Assembly: GCF_003268475.1 (NCBI RefSeq)
Contig: NZ_MCIF01000002.1
Span: 5,276,100 to 5,340,099 of the forward strand
DNA: 64,000 nt
Reading direction: 5' to 3'
DNA from: Thermogemmatispora tikiterensis
GTDB taxonomy: Bacteria > Chloroflexota > Ktedonobacteria > Ktedonobacterales > Ktedonobacteraceae
The translations under genes were made by a program, and so were the position numbers. This document shows positions 17,046 to 25,314 of this stretch, in pieces. The notes under the pieces are model-generated. The model made no database searches and had not been told where the DNA came from. It saw only the letters and a list, made by a program, of their open reading frames with translations. Positions within the stretch are counted from its first letter, which is position 1. Each line of letters starts with the position of its first letter.

Positions 17046-18833
17046 ATGCTGAGAGCAAATGAGATCCTCAGCTGGCGAAGAGGAAGAGCGCCCTGGATCG
17101 GCCTCTTCTGCTCTTTTTCTGCTTTATTGATGCTCTTCACATTTCTGGTAAGCTGTGAGACGCCCTGGAGCGCCACCGCTTCCCCGACGCCCACGCCGGC
17201 CCCCTATCCAGTGAACTGTCAACACCACTCGAGCGACCCGGTGACGCTGACCCTCTACTACGGCTCCGAGAAAGAAGCCTGGATGAGCGACGTCATTGCG
17301 GACTTCAACAACCACCATTACGCAGCCTGCGATGGCCTCATCACTGTCAACGCCATTCCCATTGGCTCCGGCGACTCTCTGCAGCAGATCCTCAATGGCA
17401 ATATCAGGCCCGACGTCTGGAGTCCGGCGGGCAGCGTCTGGCTCAGCCTCCTCAATGCCCGCTGGCATCAGAAGACCGGGCAGAATCTCATTGACATGGG
17501 AGCCAGCGCCACCCCCTCGCTGGTCAGCAGTCCTGTCGTCATTGCCATGTGGAAACCGCTAGCTGAAGCGCTTGGCTGGCCGCAGCGTGCCATTGGCTGG
17601 AGCGACATCGCGCGCCTAAGCAGCAATCCGCAGGGGTGGGCCGCCTATGGGCATCCCGAGGCAGGCAGCTTCAAATTCGGTCACACCCATCCAGCATACT
17701 CCAACTCCGGACTCGATGCCATCATTGCCATGAGCTACGCCGCTCTGGGCAAACAGCGCGGGCTTACCGCAGCAGATATCAGCGATCCTCGCGTCCGCAG
17801 CTTCATCGGCGACATTGAAGAAGCGGTCATTCACTACGGAGACAGCACCGGCTTCTTTGCCGACGAAATGTTCAACAAAGGACCCAGCTTTCTCAGCGCG
17901 GCAGTCATGTACGAAAACCTGGTCGTCGAAGCCAATGACGGCCACAGCTATCCCCATCTTCCCTTTCCCGTGGTAGCCATCTACCCCAAAGAGGGCACCT
18001 TCTACAGCGATCACCCCTATGCCATTCTCCACGGCAGCTGGCTGACTCCGGCCAAAGAGAGCGCTGCTGAGGTCCTCCGCGCCTTCCTCCTGGCGCCCCA
18101 ACAGCAAGCCAAGGCCCTGCGCTACGGCTTCCGCCCCGCCGTACCCTCAGTAACGGTTGGCGCTCCCATTGACAGTGCCCACGGTGTCGACCCTGAGCAG
18201 CCGCGGACCATCCTCCAAGTTCCCTCGGTGGACGTCATCAATGCCATTGAGAGCACCTGGCAGGCCCAGAAACGCCGGGTGGCCGCCATGCTCATTCTGG
18301 ACACCTCGGGGAGCATGAACGATGACTTCAACGGGATGAGCAAGATCGACGCTGCGCGGCAGGGCCTCAGCGACTTTGTGCGGCTCATGAGCGACGATGA
18401 CGTACTTGGGCTAACTATCTTCAGCGATCAAGCCAGGGTTATCAGTCCACTTTCGCTGGTCGGACCTAAACGTCGACAGGTTCTCCAGCAGATCGGGAAC
18501 ATTACAGCCAGCGGCAGCACTCGCCTCTTCGATACTATTGCCGAGCAGGTCCAGGCGCTTAACAGCTTTGTTACCACTGATATCAAGGCTGTCGTCGTTC
18601 TGACAGATGGACAGGATAATGCCAGCCAGCTTTCACTGACTGACCTGCTCTCGCGGATTGTGCCGCGCGGGGAAGACGCTGGCCGGGGCATCAAGGTCTT
18701 CACCATTGCCTATGGCGATGATGCCGATGTCAAGGCTCTCAAATCTATCGCTTCAACAACGGGGGCCCAGGAATATGCCGGTACGCCGCAGAACATTCGC
18801 ACTGTCTACAATCAGATCAGCCTCTTCTTCTGA
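17046..18833 (+). CDS. Lipoprotein with solute-binding-like domain fused to a VWA domain
   Basis: A 595-residue secreted lipoprotein. The N-terminal helix ends in the lipobox FLVSC (C37), followed by a short Pro/Thr spacer. Residues about 65-375 form a substrate-binding-like domain that matches the extracellular part of the kinase in the preceding gene (LTLYYGSEKEAWMSDVIADF, ILNGNIRPDVWSP, MYENLVV, YGFRPAVPSVTV). Residues about 410-595 are a von Willebrand factor A domain with an intact MIDAS: D419-T-S421-G-S423, a threonine in ASGSTRLFD and the aspartate in VVLTDGQDN. VWA domains bind protein partners through a metal. It lies 149 bases after the kinase on the same strand, so the pair probably works as a sensor or ligand-presentation unit; function is inferred. 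Confidence 0.9.
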   Translation: MLRANEILSWRRGRAPWIGLFCSFSALLMLFTFLVSCETPWSATASPTPTPAPYPVNCQHHSSDPVTLTLYYGSEKEAWMSDVIADFNNHHYAACDGLITVNAIPIGSGDSLQQILNGNIRPDVWSPAGSVWLSLLNARWHQKTGQNLIDMGASATPSLVSSPVVIAMWKPLAEALGWPQRAIGWSDIARLSSNPQGWAAYGHPEAGSFKFGHTHPAYSNSGLDAIIAMSYAALGKQRGLTAADISDPRVRSFIGDIEEAVIHYGDSTGFFADEMFNKGPSFLSAAVMYENLVVEANDGHSYPHLPFPVVAIYPKEGTFYSDHPYAILHGSWLTPAKESAAEVLRAFLLAPQQQAKALRYGFRPAVPSVTVGAPIDSAHGVDPEQPRTILQVPSVDVINAIESTWQAQKRRVAAMLILDTSGSMNDDFNGMSKIDAARQGLSDFVRLMSDDDVLGLTIFSDQARVISPLSLVGPKRRQVLQQIGNITASGSTRLFDTIAEQVQALNSFVTTDIKAVVVLTDGQDNASQLSLTDLLSRIVPRGEDAGRGIKVFTIAYGDDADVKALKSIASTTGAQEYAGTPQNIRTVYNQISLFF

Positions 18834-19604
18834 TGAAGACGCTGCGGAAGAAAGAACCAGTCGGCTTGCTGTGGAGCGCTCTGGCTCACGGCTGGAGGGG
18901 AGGTCAGACGGCTGTGCCTACCAGTGATTGAGACTCTCCCCTTGACAGGCATTGTATGCAGCAAGGTGGAGGACCGGCAAATAAGAGAGGACCGTTAACT
19001 AGCGGGCGGCGGGTCCTCTGCCTGGCCTGGTCCCTCGCAGATCGCTGTCACTGCTACGCTACAGCTCTTGCCGCTATCAGTACCAGATCCGTCGCGATTC
19101 TCTCCAGGATCTTGGCAGCCGGTGTTGCGTCTCCCAACTCAGGTGGAGCGACTCGTCTGCTCTTGGGAGAAGCGGCGCTGGACTGGAGTAGAGTTTTCTC
19201 CCCCTGGTACGCGAACGACTGCTGCTGATGACTCGTGGTCAAAGGTGACCACGCCTGGCTCCAGACTCTCATCAGAGCCGCTCCTCCAAAGGGTGTATTG
19301 ACCTGCGCAGGCGACGGAGCGCATCCCTGCCCTGGTCTTGCTTCTCCACCGGCTCGCTACCGCGCACTTCTTCTGCATGGCCCTGAAGGAAGGCCCCAGC
19401 GGAATCAGGGCTACGTGTCTCATTACTGAGGCAGGGATGCCAGTGTGCAAGATCACAGATGTTGTTCCCCCTTCTATCTGGGGCTTCCGGTTATCTCCCA
19501 GTCTGTCGAAGAAGCGCACTCATACTCTTTCTCCTGGCTGCTTGATGCTTCTGCCCGGCGCCCCGGCGCAGTCGACAAGGGCCAATCCCAAGGTAAGTCA
19601 AAGA

Positions 19605-19665
19605 GAGGAACGTTTTTCCTGGAGGCCGCGGTCTCCGCTTCCGAGGCCCGCCAGAAACGTTCCTC
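19605..19665 (+). repeat. Long inverted repeat (11-bp arms)
   Basis: GAGGAACGTTT (19605-19615) and its exact reverse complement AAACGTTCCTC (19655-19665) enclose 39 bases that can pair further (CTGG with CCAG, GGCC with GGCC). The result would be a 60-base hairpin. No T-run follows. It could be a small RNA, a terminal-repeat remnant of a miniature mobile element, or chance; copy number elsewhere in the genome would decide. Confidence 0.45.
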
Positions 19666-19761
19666 ATGAGGAGGACGTTATTGCCTGTGTAAACTGGTAA
19701 CCGTGGTCCGGGTAAAAAAGGCCAATCTCCTGGAGCAAGGTGGCTCAACCGACCATAGCAT

Positions 19762-19790
19762 TTGTGCTTGCTGCACTCCTGCGCTACAAT
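19762..19790 (+). promoter_or_regulatory. Promoter for the NTF2-like gene
   Basis: TTGTGC (19762-19767), 17 bases, TACAAT (19785-19790). Expected transcription start near 19797, which excludes start codons upstream of that and supports the GTG at 19846. Confidence 0.65.
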
Positions 19791-19845
19791 ACAGAGCACG
19801 AGGATGCCCCTATTGGAGAGCAGCAGAAGCAGAGGAGAAAGTGGC

Positions 19846-20319
19846 GTGCGAACCAACCGAGACAGCTTTGAGCAAAGTGGCTCCGCTCCTGCAGGCATGG
19901 AGCTGCCCATTCTCATCAATCGCTGGATTGTCGCTTTTAACGCTCACAACGTTGACGAGCTAGTGGCCCTCTATCACGCCAGTGCCGAACTCTTTGACAC
20001 GGGCATGCGTCACGCGCGTCGAGGCCGTCAAGAGATCGCGCGCTGGTTTAGTCAGCGCTTCACCAGTATGCCGACCATCCAGTATACGCCGACGCGCCGC
20101 TTCTTTGGGGATGAGCAGGCGGCAGTCTGCTGGATTGCCTCCGGCGAAACGCCGCGTCTCCTGAGACAGTCCTGGCTTTCTCGACCGTTTCAAGTCGATG
20201 GTGTCAGCATCTTCCTGGTCAGAAATGGCCTGATTCTGCGTCAGAGCGACTACTACGATCATTTTTCGATCGTCGAACAGGTCTTTCCCCCTCTGCGCTG
20301 GCTCCCCTTCAGGCTCTAA
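19846..20319 (+). CDS. NTF2-like/SnoaL-fold protein
   Basis: A 157-residue protein. Residues about 20-145 have the NTF2/SnoaL pattern: INRWIVAFNAHNVDELVALY (first helix and the 'amount of time/place' loop), a beta strand with ARRGRQEIARWF, then an antiparallel sheet (AAVCWIASGETP, VDGVSIFLVRNGLILRQSDY). The D-Y-Y-D-H ending is common in this fold. Such proteins are small cone-shaped enzymes or binding proteins; no specific activity can be named. The GTG at 19846 is chosen because AGAGGAG (19831-19837) is eight bases upstream and the promoter lies at 19762-19790; the frame is open further upstream. It is monocistronic. Confidence 0.8.
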   Translation: MRTNRDSFEQSGSAPAGMELPILINRWIVAFNAHNVDELVALYHASAELFDTGMRHARRGRQEIARWFSQRFTSMPTIQYTPTRRFFGDEQAAVCWIASGETPRLLRQSWLSRPFQVDGVSIFLVRNGLILRQSDYYDHFSIVEQVFPPLRWLPFRL

Positions 20320-20557
20320 GCCCCGACCAGAATCAGAGCGAGCCTGAGCAAAGAGGGGCCAGCTTCCTCGCTGGTGCGCCTCAGCTCTCGCAGAAGCAGC
20401 TTGTGCAGTCTCGGCGTAAACTCTCGGCCCTGCGGCCCTGACCCTGGCTGGTCAGGCGTCGTGACCAGCAAAATGAGTACGATCCGAGCCTGAGGGAGCT
20501 ATTCGTCGGCTCGGGCTTGCCAGGCCGTAGCTTCCCTTCCCCTCCCAGGCGTTTGCA

Positions 20558-20587
20558 TTAACATCTCTATTTTACATATTCTTAACA
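20558..20587 (+). promoter_or_regulatory. Candidate Pho-box-like direct repeats
   Basis: Three hexamers TTAACA (20558-20563), TTTACA (20571-20576) and TTAACA (20582-20587) lie on the same strand with starts 13 and 11 bases apart, just upstream of the -35 box of a phosphatase-superfamily gene. Spaced TT(A/T/C)ACA repeats of 11-bp period are the PhoP box of Bacillus; OmpR/PhoB-family regulators in general bind such repeats. Assignment to PhoP is inference. Confidence 0.45.
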
Positions 20588-20604
20588 CTTTGCCCTTTAG
20601 ATCA

Positions 20605-20633
20605 TTGATATCTATTCAATACAATGCTATACT
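20605..20633 (+). promoter_or_regulatory. Promoter for the secreted phosphatase gene
   Basis: TTGATA (20605-20610), exactly 17 bases, TATACT (20628-20633), with TGC before the -10 as an extended element. Transcription near 20640 gives a leader of about 330 bases before the ATG at 20973. Confidence 0.8.
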
Positions 20634-20643
20634 CTAATTGCAT

Positions 20644-20852
20644 CTCCCTGGAGAGTCGAGAGGGACGCGACTCAGGGAGGCCTCCCTGTCAGGAGTGCCA
20701 GCTGACAGGCTAGCAAGATCGGCGCGCAAGGGCAGAGCAGGGCGGAACGCGCTGAGGGGAGTCAACTTCCGGGTTACAGGCGCTGTCCGCAGGAAGAGGA
20801 CCTCACGCATGCGCGCAGTTTTTCCGCGGCAGAGCAGGGGGAAAGCCCCCTG
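20644..20852 (+). promoter_or_regulatory. Structured 5' leader of the phosphatase mRNA
   Basis: Three stems can be drawn in the leader. Stem A (20644-20679) pairs CTCCCT and GAGTCG with CGACTC and AGGGAG around a three-base bulge. Stem B pairs CCTGTCA (20685-20691) with TGACAGG (20703-20709). Stem C pairs CAGGGGG (20835-20841) with CCCCCTG (20846-20852) around AAAG. I do not recognise a known riboswitch class. The leader is unusually long for this window. Confidence 0.45.
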
Positions 20853-20972
20853 TTCGGGAGCAGTAGTTGCCTGCAAGGCTCTGGGCAGTGCGAGCGAGCC
20901 GTGACCATGCTGTTCCTTGTGCACCAGTCGATCAACCCAACCAGTGGACCTGCAGCGATAAAGGAGGAACCT

Positions 20973-23156
20973 ATGCGTCATCGCCCCTGGTCCCAACGCG
21001 ACCCCGTGGGGGGGCGCTTCCATCTCATCGGGACGAGCTGCCTGCTGTTTCTCATCATTGGTATTCTGCTGCCGGCGGTGAAGCCTGGTGGTGCTGCTGC
21101 AATGAGCGAGGGCAGCGCAACCTGCCATCTCAAAAATGGCATCAAGCACGTCATCTACATTCAGTTTGACAATGTGCATCTGATGAGGGACAACCCCAAC
21201 GTCCCCTCTGATCTAGAGCAGATGCCCCATCTCCTCGACTTCATTGAAGGCAATGGCGTCATGCTCTCCAACAACCACACGCCGCTAATTGCCCACACCG
21301 GGACCAACATCCTCACCTCACTTACTGGTGTTTACCCGGATCGTCACGGAGTAGCGGTCAGCAACAGCTATCGCTATTTCAATCCAGACGGGACCAGTAG
21401 CCCAGCCTCAGCCTTTGCCTACTGGACCGATCCCATCTACGACCCCACCAATTCGACGCCGACTGATACCACCTACAACATGCTCAACGAGCTGGGGGTC
21501 AACGCCCCGGCGCCGTGGGTGCCCTATACCCGGGCTGGCTGTAACGTTGGAGGTGTTGGTGCTGCCAACATGGTCCTGGAGAACACCGGGACTGACATTC
21601 CCACGGTCTTCGGGGCCGACTCGCCGGAAGCCCGTGAAGTCAAAGCCAATCCTGGCCAGGCTTATGCCGATTTCGTCGGCATCAGCATTCATTGTGCCCT
21701 CAACAACCCGCTCTGCTCCTCTGAGCATAACGGCAAACCTGATCTTCTGCCCGACGAACCTGGGGGCTATGAAGGCTACCAGGCCCTCTTCGGTCACAAA
21801 TACGTTGTCCCCCAGATCAGTCCCGACGGGCCGCTTACTGACCTCGACGGGCACATCATCCAGGATTCCCAGGGACACATCGGCTTCCCCGGCTTTGATG
21901 GCATGGAAGCCAGTGTCAGCCTGGCCTATGTGGCCGCCATGCAAGAGCACGGTGTCCCTGTCACATACGCCTACATCTCCGATGCCCATGACAAACACCC
22001 GGGCGGGCCGGCCTTTGGGCCTGGTCAGGAGGGCTACGTTGCTGCCCTCCGTGCCTATGATCAGGCCTTCGCTCGTTTCTTCCAACGGCTGGAGCAAGAT
22101 GGCATCACGCCAGCCAACACGCTCTTTGTCATCACCGCTGACGAAGGGGACCATTTTGTCGGCGGGCCCCCGACTCCGGTGGACTGCGATGGCGTCAATG
22201 TGCCTTGTAGCTACAGCGTGATTGGCGAAATCAACGTCAACCTGACGGGCTTGCTTGCCACTCAGCAAGGCGTTACTACCCCTTTCCAGTTGCATGCCGA
22301 CTCGGCCCCGGCGATCTACATCACCGGCAATCCGGGGCGCACCGATCCAGTAACGCGAGCGTTTGAGCGAGCCACCGGCAAGCTCACTGCCGTCAACCCC
22401 ATCACCGGCAAGACAGAGCAGCTCACCCAATACATGGCCGATCCCGTCGAAATGAAGCTGCTGCACATGGTCACCGCCGATCCGGCTCGTACACCTACCT
22501 TTGTCTGGTTTGCCAATCCCGACTACTACATCTATGCCGGGCCGGCCAACTGCAACGCACCCTGTGTCCAGGTTGTGCCTACCTATGCCTGGAACCACGG
22601 CGATATTGCCCCCGACATCAACCGCACCTGGCTGGGGCTGGTTGGGCCTGGCGTGCGCCATCTTGGTCGCAACGACAGCATCTGGGCCGATCACGCCGAC
22701 ATTCGTCCCACGATGATGGAGCTACTCGGCCTCAAAGACGACTACCGTCATGACGGACGGGTTCTAATCGAAGCGCTGGACGACAGCGCGCTTCCGCCCA
22801 CGGTGAGGCGCAGTCGCGGCTTGCTCCTCCAGCTTGGTCAACTCCTCAAGCGTATCGATGCGCCCGTAGGTGACCTTGCCCTGAGCACCCTGCGCATCTC
22901 CACCCTGGCGCTGGAGAGCGGTAGCCCCGACAACGATAGCACCTATACCCGGATGGCTTCCCAGCTTCAGCTGCTGACCGCGCAGCGCAACGCCCTGGCC
23001 GACGAGCTTCTGACCATCCTGGAGGGAGCCGAGTTCGGTGGCAGCGGACAGCAAGCCGCGGCGAAGCTCACCCCGGCTCGCACGGCTACCCTTGTAGCAA
23101 AAGGCAACAATCTGCTCCAACGCGCTCACAGCTTGATGACCCGGCGTTCTCATTAG
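20973..23156 (+). CDS. Secreted alkaline-phosphatase-superfamily phosphoesterase
   Basis: A 727-residue exported protein. Residues 17-37 are a signal-peptide helix after R/H-rich residues, with a likely cleavage near AAAMS (about 43). The mature part has the metal-binding pattern of the alkaline phosphatase/phosphodiesterase superfamily: IQFDNVHL, NNHTPLIAHTGTNILTSLTG containing the probable nucleophile, YISDAHD, and ITADEGDHFVGG with D and H ligands, plus WADHADIRPTMMELLG near residue 590, the conserved metal-ligand histidine region. The last 110 residues are helical. It would hydrolyse phosphate esters outside the membrane; substrate unknown. ATG 20973 lies five bases after AAGGAGG, so the longer upstream frame is not used. 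Pho-box-like repeats and a strong promoter precede it. Confidence 0.88.
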   Translation: MRHRPWSQRDPVGGRFHLIGTSCLLFLIIGILLPAVKPGGAAAMSEGSATCHLKNGIKHVIYIQFDNVHLMRDNPNVPSDLEQMPHLLDFIEGNGVMLSNNHTPLIAHTGTNILTSLTGVYPDRHGVAVSNSYRYFNPDGTSSPASAFAYWTDPIYDPTNSTPTDTTYNMLNELGVNAPAPWVPYTRAGCNVGGVGAANMVLENTGTDIPTVFGADSPEAREVKANPGQAYADFVGISIHCALNNPLCSSEHNGKPDLLPDEPGGYEGYQALFGHKYVVPQISPDGPLTDLDGHIIQDSQGHIGFPGFDGMEASVSLAYVAAMQEHGVPVTYAYISDAHDKHPGGPAFGPGQEGYVAALRAYDQAFARFFQRLEQDGITPANTLFVITADEGDHFVGGPPTPVDCDGVNVPCSYSVIGEINVNLTGLLATQQGVTTPFQLHADSAPAIYITGNPGRTDPVTRAFERATGKLTAVNPITGKTEQLTQYMADPVEMKLLHMVTADPARTPTFVWFANPDYYIYAGPANCNAPCVQVVPTYAWNHGDIAPDINRTWLGLVGPGVRHLGRNDSIWADHADIRPTMMELLGLKDDYRHDGRVLIEALDDSALPPTVRRSRGLLLQLGQLLKRIDAPVGDLALSTLRISTLALESGSPDNDSTYTRMASQLQLLTAQRNALADELLTILEGAEFGGSGQQAAAKLTPARTATLVAKGNNLLQRAHSLMTRRSH

Positions 23157-23344
23157 CGCTCGCGATCTGCCTTTGTGCCGGTGCTGGCTTGTCACTGTCA
23201 GCGGCTTGCAGGCCGGCTCTTACCGGAGAGGGGCCGTCTCTGAGCGTGGGGCGGCACAGCCTTGTATGTCGGGGCCGTGTCCGCCTCGCGCCTCTCATTG
23301 GGGCGAGGCAGAGAGGCAAATCAGCGCGACCAGCCTGCTGCTAC

Positions 23345-25024
23345 TCATGGAAGATGCACAACCAGGGCTGAGCTGGGGGAGCTTTCATGGTATAGACGGT
23401 CCAGCGCGGTCACATAGTACGTATAGAGTGCGCCCTGGGGTGCGAGCTGGTCGACGAAAACCTGCCAGCCTGCTCCAAAGTGTCGCTGGGTCGCCAGCAG
23501 GGCGGTAGAAGTCTTCAGCGCGCACAGGTCAGGGGGAGCGGAGCCGTCCAGGCGGTAGAGAGCATAAGCGGCTGTCTGAGCCTGCCCACCAGCGCCATCC
23601 TGCCAGCGCAGCGTCACCGTCCAGCTGTGCGTTGCCTGGGGCTGCAATTGGGCCTGCAAGGCCCTGGGTGTCGGCGGCGAGCCCCCACCCAACCAGGGCA
23701 TCACTGGAATCAGCGCAGGATGGCGATAGAGAGCCGTGCGCAAACGCCGGGCAAAGCCGAGGGGATCGGCCAGTAAGGACTTCAAGCGGAAGAAGACTTC
23801 GCCCTTTATCGCCGCAAAGCGCAGATCCAAACGCAGATGGCGTGGCATCTCCTCGGCGTCATTCCAGGGTCCGCCGCTCCCGATCTTATAGGCTGCCTGT
23901 CCAATGTAGAGATGGATCGGCCAGCCCTGCACCTCATGGACCCACCAGTGCACGAGCGTCGTATAATCGGCGGGCCTGAAGCCGATGGGCCAATACAGTT
24001 GCGGGGCGATATAATCCAGCCAGTGGTGTCTGATCCAGGTGCGTGTATCTGCATAGAGCGAATCGTAGCTTGTCACCGCTGCCGCGGTGGCCGAGCCTGA
24101 GGGATCGCTGCGGCGGTTGCGCCAGACCCCGAAGGGACTCACACCGAACTTGACGGTTGGGCGCAGGCGGTGGATCGTCTGAGCCAGGGTCGCTATCAGC
24201 TCATTCACGTTCGCCCGTCGCCAATCGGCGATCGAGCGATAGTGGCTGGCGCCGTACTGGCGATAGGTCTCGCTATCTGGAAACGGCAGCTTTCCCACTG
24301 GATAGGGGTAGAAGTAATCATCCAGGTGAATTCCATCGACATCGTAGCGACGCAGCAGCTCCTCAACTGTGGCCGCCAGGAGCCGGCGTACGGCGGGCAG
24401 GCCCGGATTCAGGTAGAGGGCCCCGCCATAGTGCACTACCCACGCGGGATGCTGCCGCGCGGGATTCGTCGGCGCCAGGGCGGCGAGATTGTCGTGGAAG
24501 CTAATGCGAAAGGGGTTCAACCAGGCATGAAACTCCAGGTTGCGCCGGTGAGCCTCGTTCAGCAGGAACGCCAGCGGGTCATAACCTGGACTGCGCCCCT
24601 GGACGCCGCTCAGGTAGGCCGACCAGGGAGCGTAGTGCGACGGATAGAAGGCATCCCCCAACGGGCGTACCTGTACAAAGACTGCATTGAAGCCCAAGGC
24701 CCTCACCTGGTCGAGCAAGCGCCGCCCTTCTTCCTGCTGCACGGCGGCGGGCAGGCCCGGGCGTGAGGGCCAGTCCAGATTGGCCACCGTGGCGATCCAG
24801 ACCCCACGTAGCTGTCGTAGCGGCGCCCCGGTTGCTGGTGAAGGGGAACACGACCACGCTCTGCCCTCTCCGCGCTGCCAGCTCTGTGCCTGGGCTGACA
24901 GCGAAAGGGGGCTGGCCGATCCCACAACCGGGGCCGACGGCAGCACACTCAGCAGCCAGATCAGAGCCACTGCCACCCAACGCAGGTATCCATAACCTCC
25001 ATAGCCACTACCACCTTTGCCCAT
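23345..25024 (-). CDS. GHL10/YngK-family glycoside hydrolase-like protein (secreted)
   Basis: A 559-residue exported protein of the glycosyl-hydrolase-like 10 (DUF187, YngK) family. A glycine/tyrosine-rich N-terminus leads into a signal helix (WVAVALIWLLSVLPSAPVVG). The catalytic-type barrel follows: LRQLRGVWIATVANLDWPS, FNAVFVQVRPLGDAFYPS, FHAWLNPFR, VDGIHLDDYFYPYP and FGVSPFGVWRN. About 120 C-terminal residues resemble a fibronectin-III-like beta domain (WQDGAGGQAQTAAYALYRLD). Related proteins act on peptidoglycan or extracellular polysaccharide; the activity here is inferred. I chose the ATG at 25024 because GGGGAGAAG lies about nine bases before it and it directly precedes the signal peptide; a GTG at 25096 is in frame. 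Confidence 0.88.
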   Translation of the reverse strand: MGKGGSGYGGYGYLRWVAVALIWLLSVLPSAPVVGSASPLSLSAQAQSWQRGEGRAWSCSPSPATGAPLRQLRGVWIATVANLDWPSRPGLPAAVQQEEGRRLLDQVRALGFNAVFVQVRPLGDAFYPSHYAPWSAYLSGVQGRSPGYDPLAFLLNEAHRRNLEFHAWLNPFRISFHDNLAALAPTNPARQHPAWVVHYGGALYLNPGLPAVRRLLAATVEELLRRYDVDGIHLDDYFYPYPVGKLPFPDSETYRQYGASHYRSIADWRRANVNELIATLAQTIHRLRPTVKFGVSPFGVWRNRRSDPSGSATAAAVTSYDSLYADTRTWIRHHWLDYIAPQLYWPIGFRPADYTTLVHWWVHEVQGWPIHLYIGQAAYKIGSGGPWNDAEEMPRHLRLDLRFAAIKGEVFFRLKSLLADPLGFARRLRTALYRHPALIPVMPWLGGGSPPTPRALQAQLQPQATHSWTVTLRWQDGAGGQAQTAAYALYRLDGSAPPDLCALKTSTALLATQRHFGAGWQVFVDQLAPQGALYTYYVTALDRLYHESSPSSALVVHLP

Positions 25025-25314
25025 CTGCTTCTTCTCCCCGCTACGCTGAGATTGATGTAGACAATAGTTGCGATGTGTAGGGGTATTGTACCGCACTCCT
25101 TTGTGATTGTGAAATCAACTTTTTCGATATGAGAAGGTCGCTATCAAATATCGATGAAATTGGATAGAAGAGAAAAGATGAGAGAAGAATGGGGAAGGAG
25201 GAGAGAAAAGGGAAAGTAAAGCGAATATGAGTCCGGGCCTGGCCAGGGGTGGAGCGAGTCATCAGGCTCGCAGGCTGGCCGCAAGGCTAAGGGGAAAGGA
25301 TTGGAGGGTCAAAG

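Larger units (their letters stand above)
18834..19845 (+). other. One-kilobase gene-poor stretch
   Basis: Several 60-126 codon frames occur on both strands here, but none has a recognisable domain together with a Shine-Dalgarno. The clearest structures are the long inverted repeat at 19605-19665 and the promoter at 19762-19790, both listed separately. Confidence 0.45.

Noticed and set aside
19139..19519. A 126-codon minus-strand frame and overlapping plus-strand frames at 19.1-19.7 kb
   Set aside because: No recognisable domain, no Shine-Dalgarno, and frames on both strands overlap; coding cannot be supported.
20634..21179. Frames of 88-181 codons over the phosphatase leader
   Set aside because: They overlap the structured leader and the N-terminal coding region of the phosphatase and resemble nothing.
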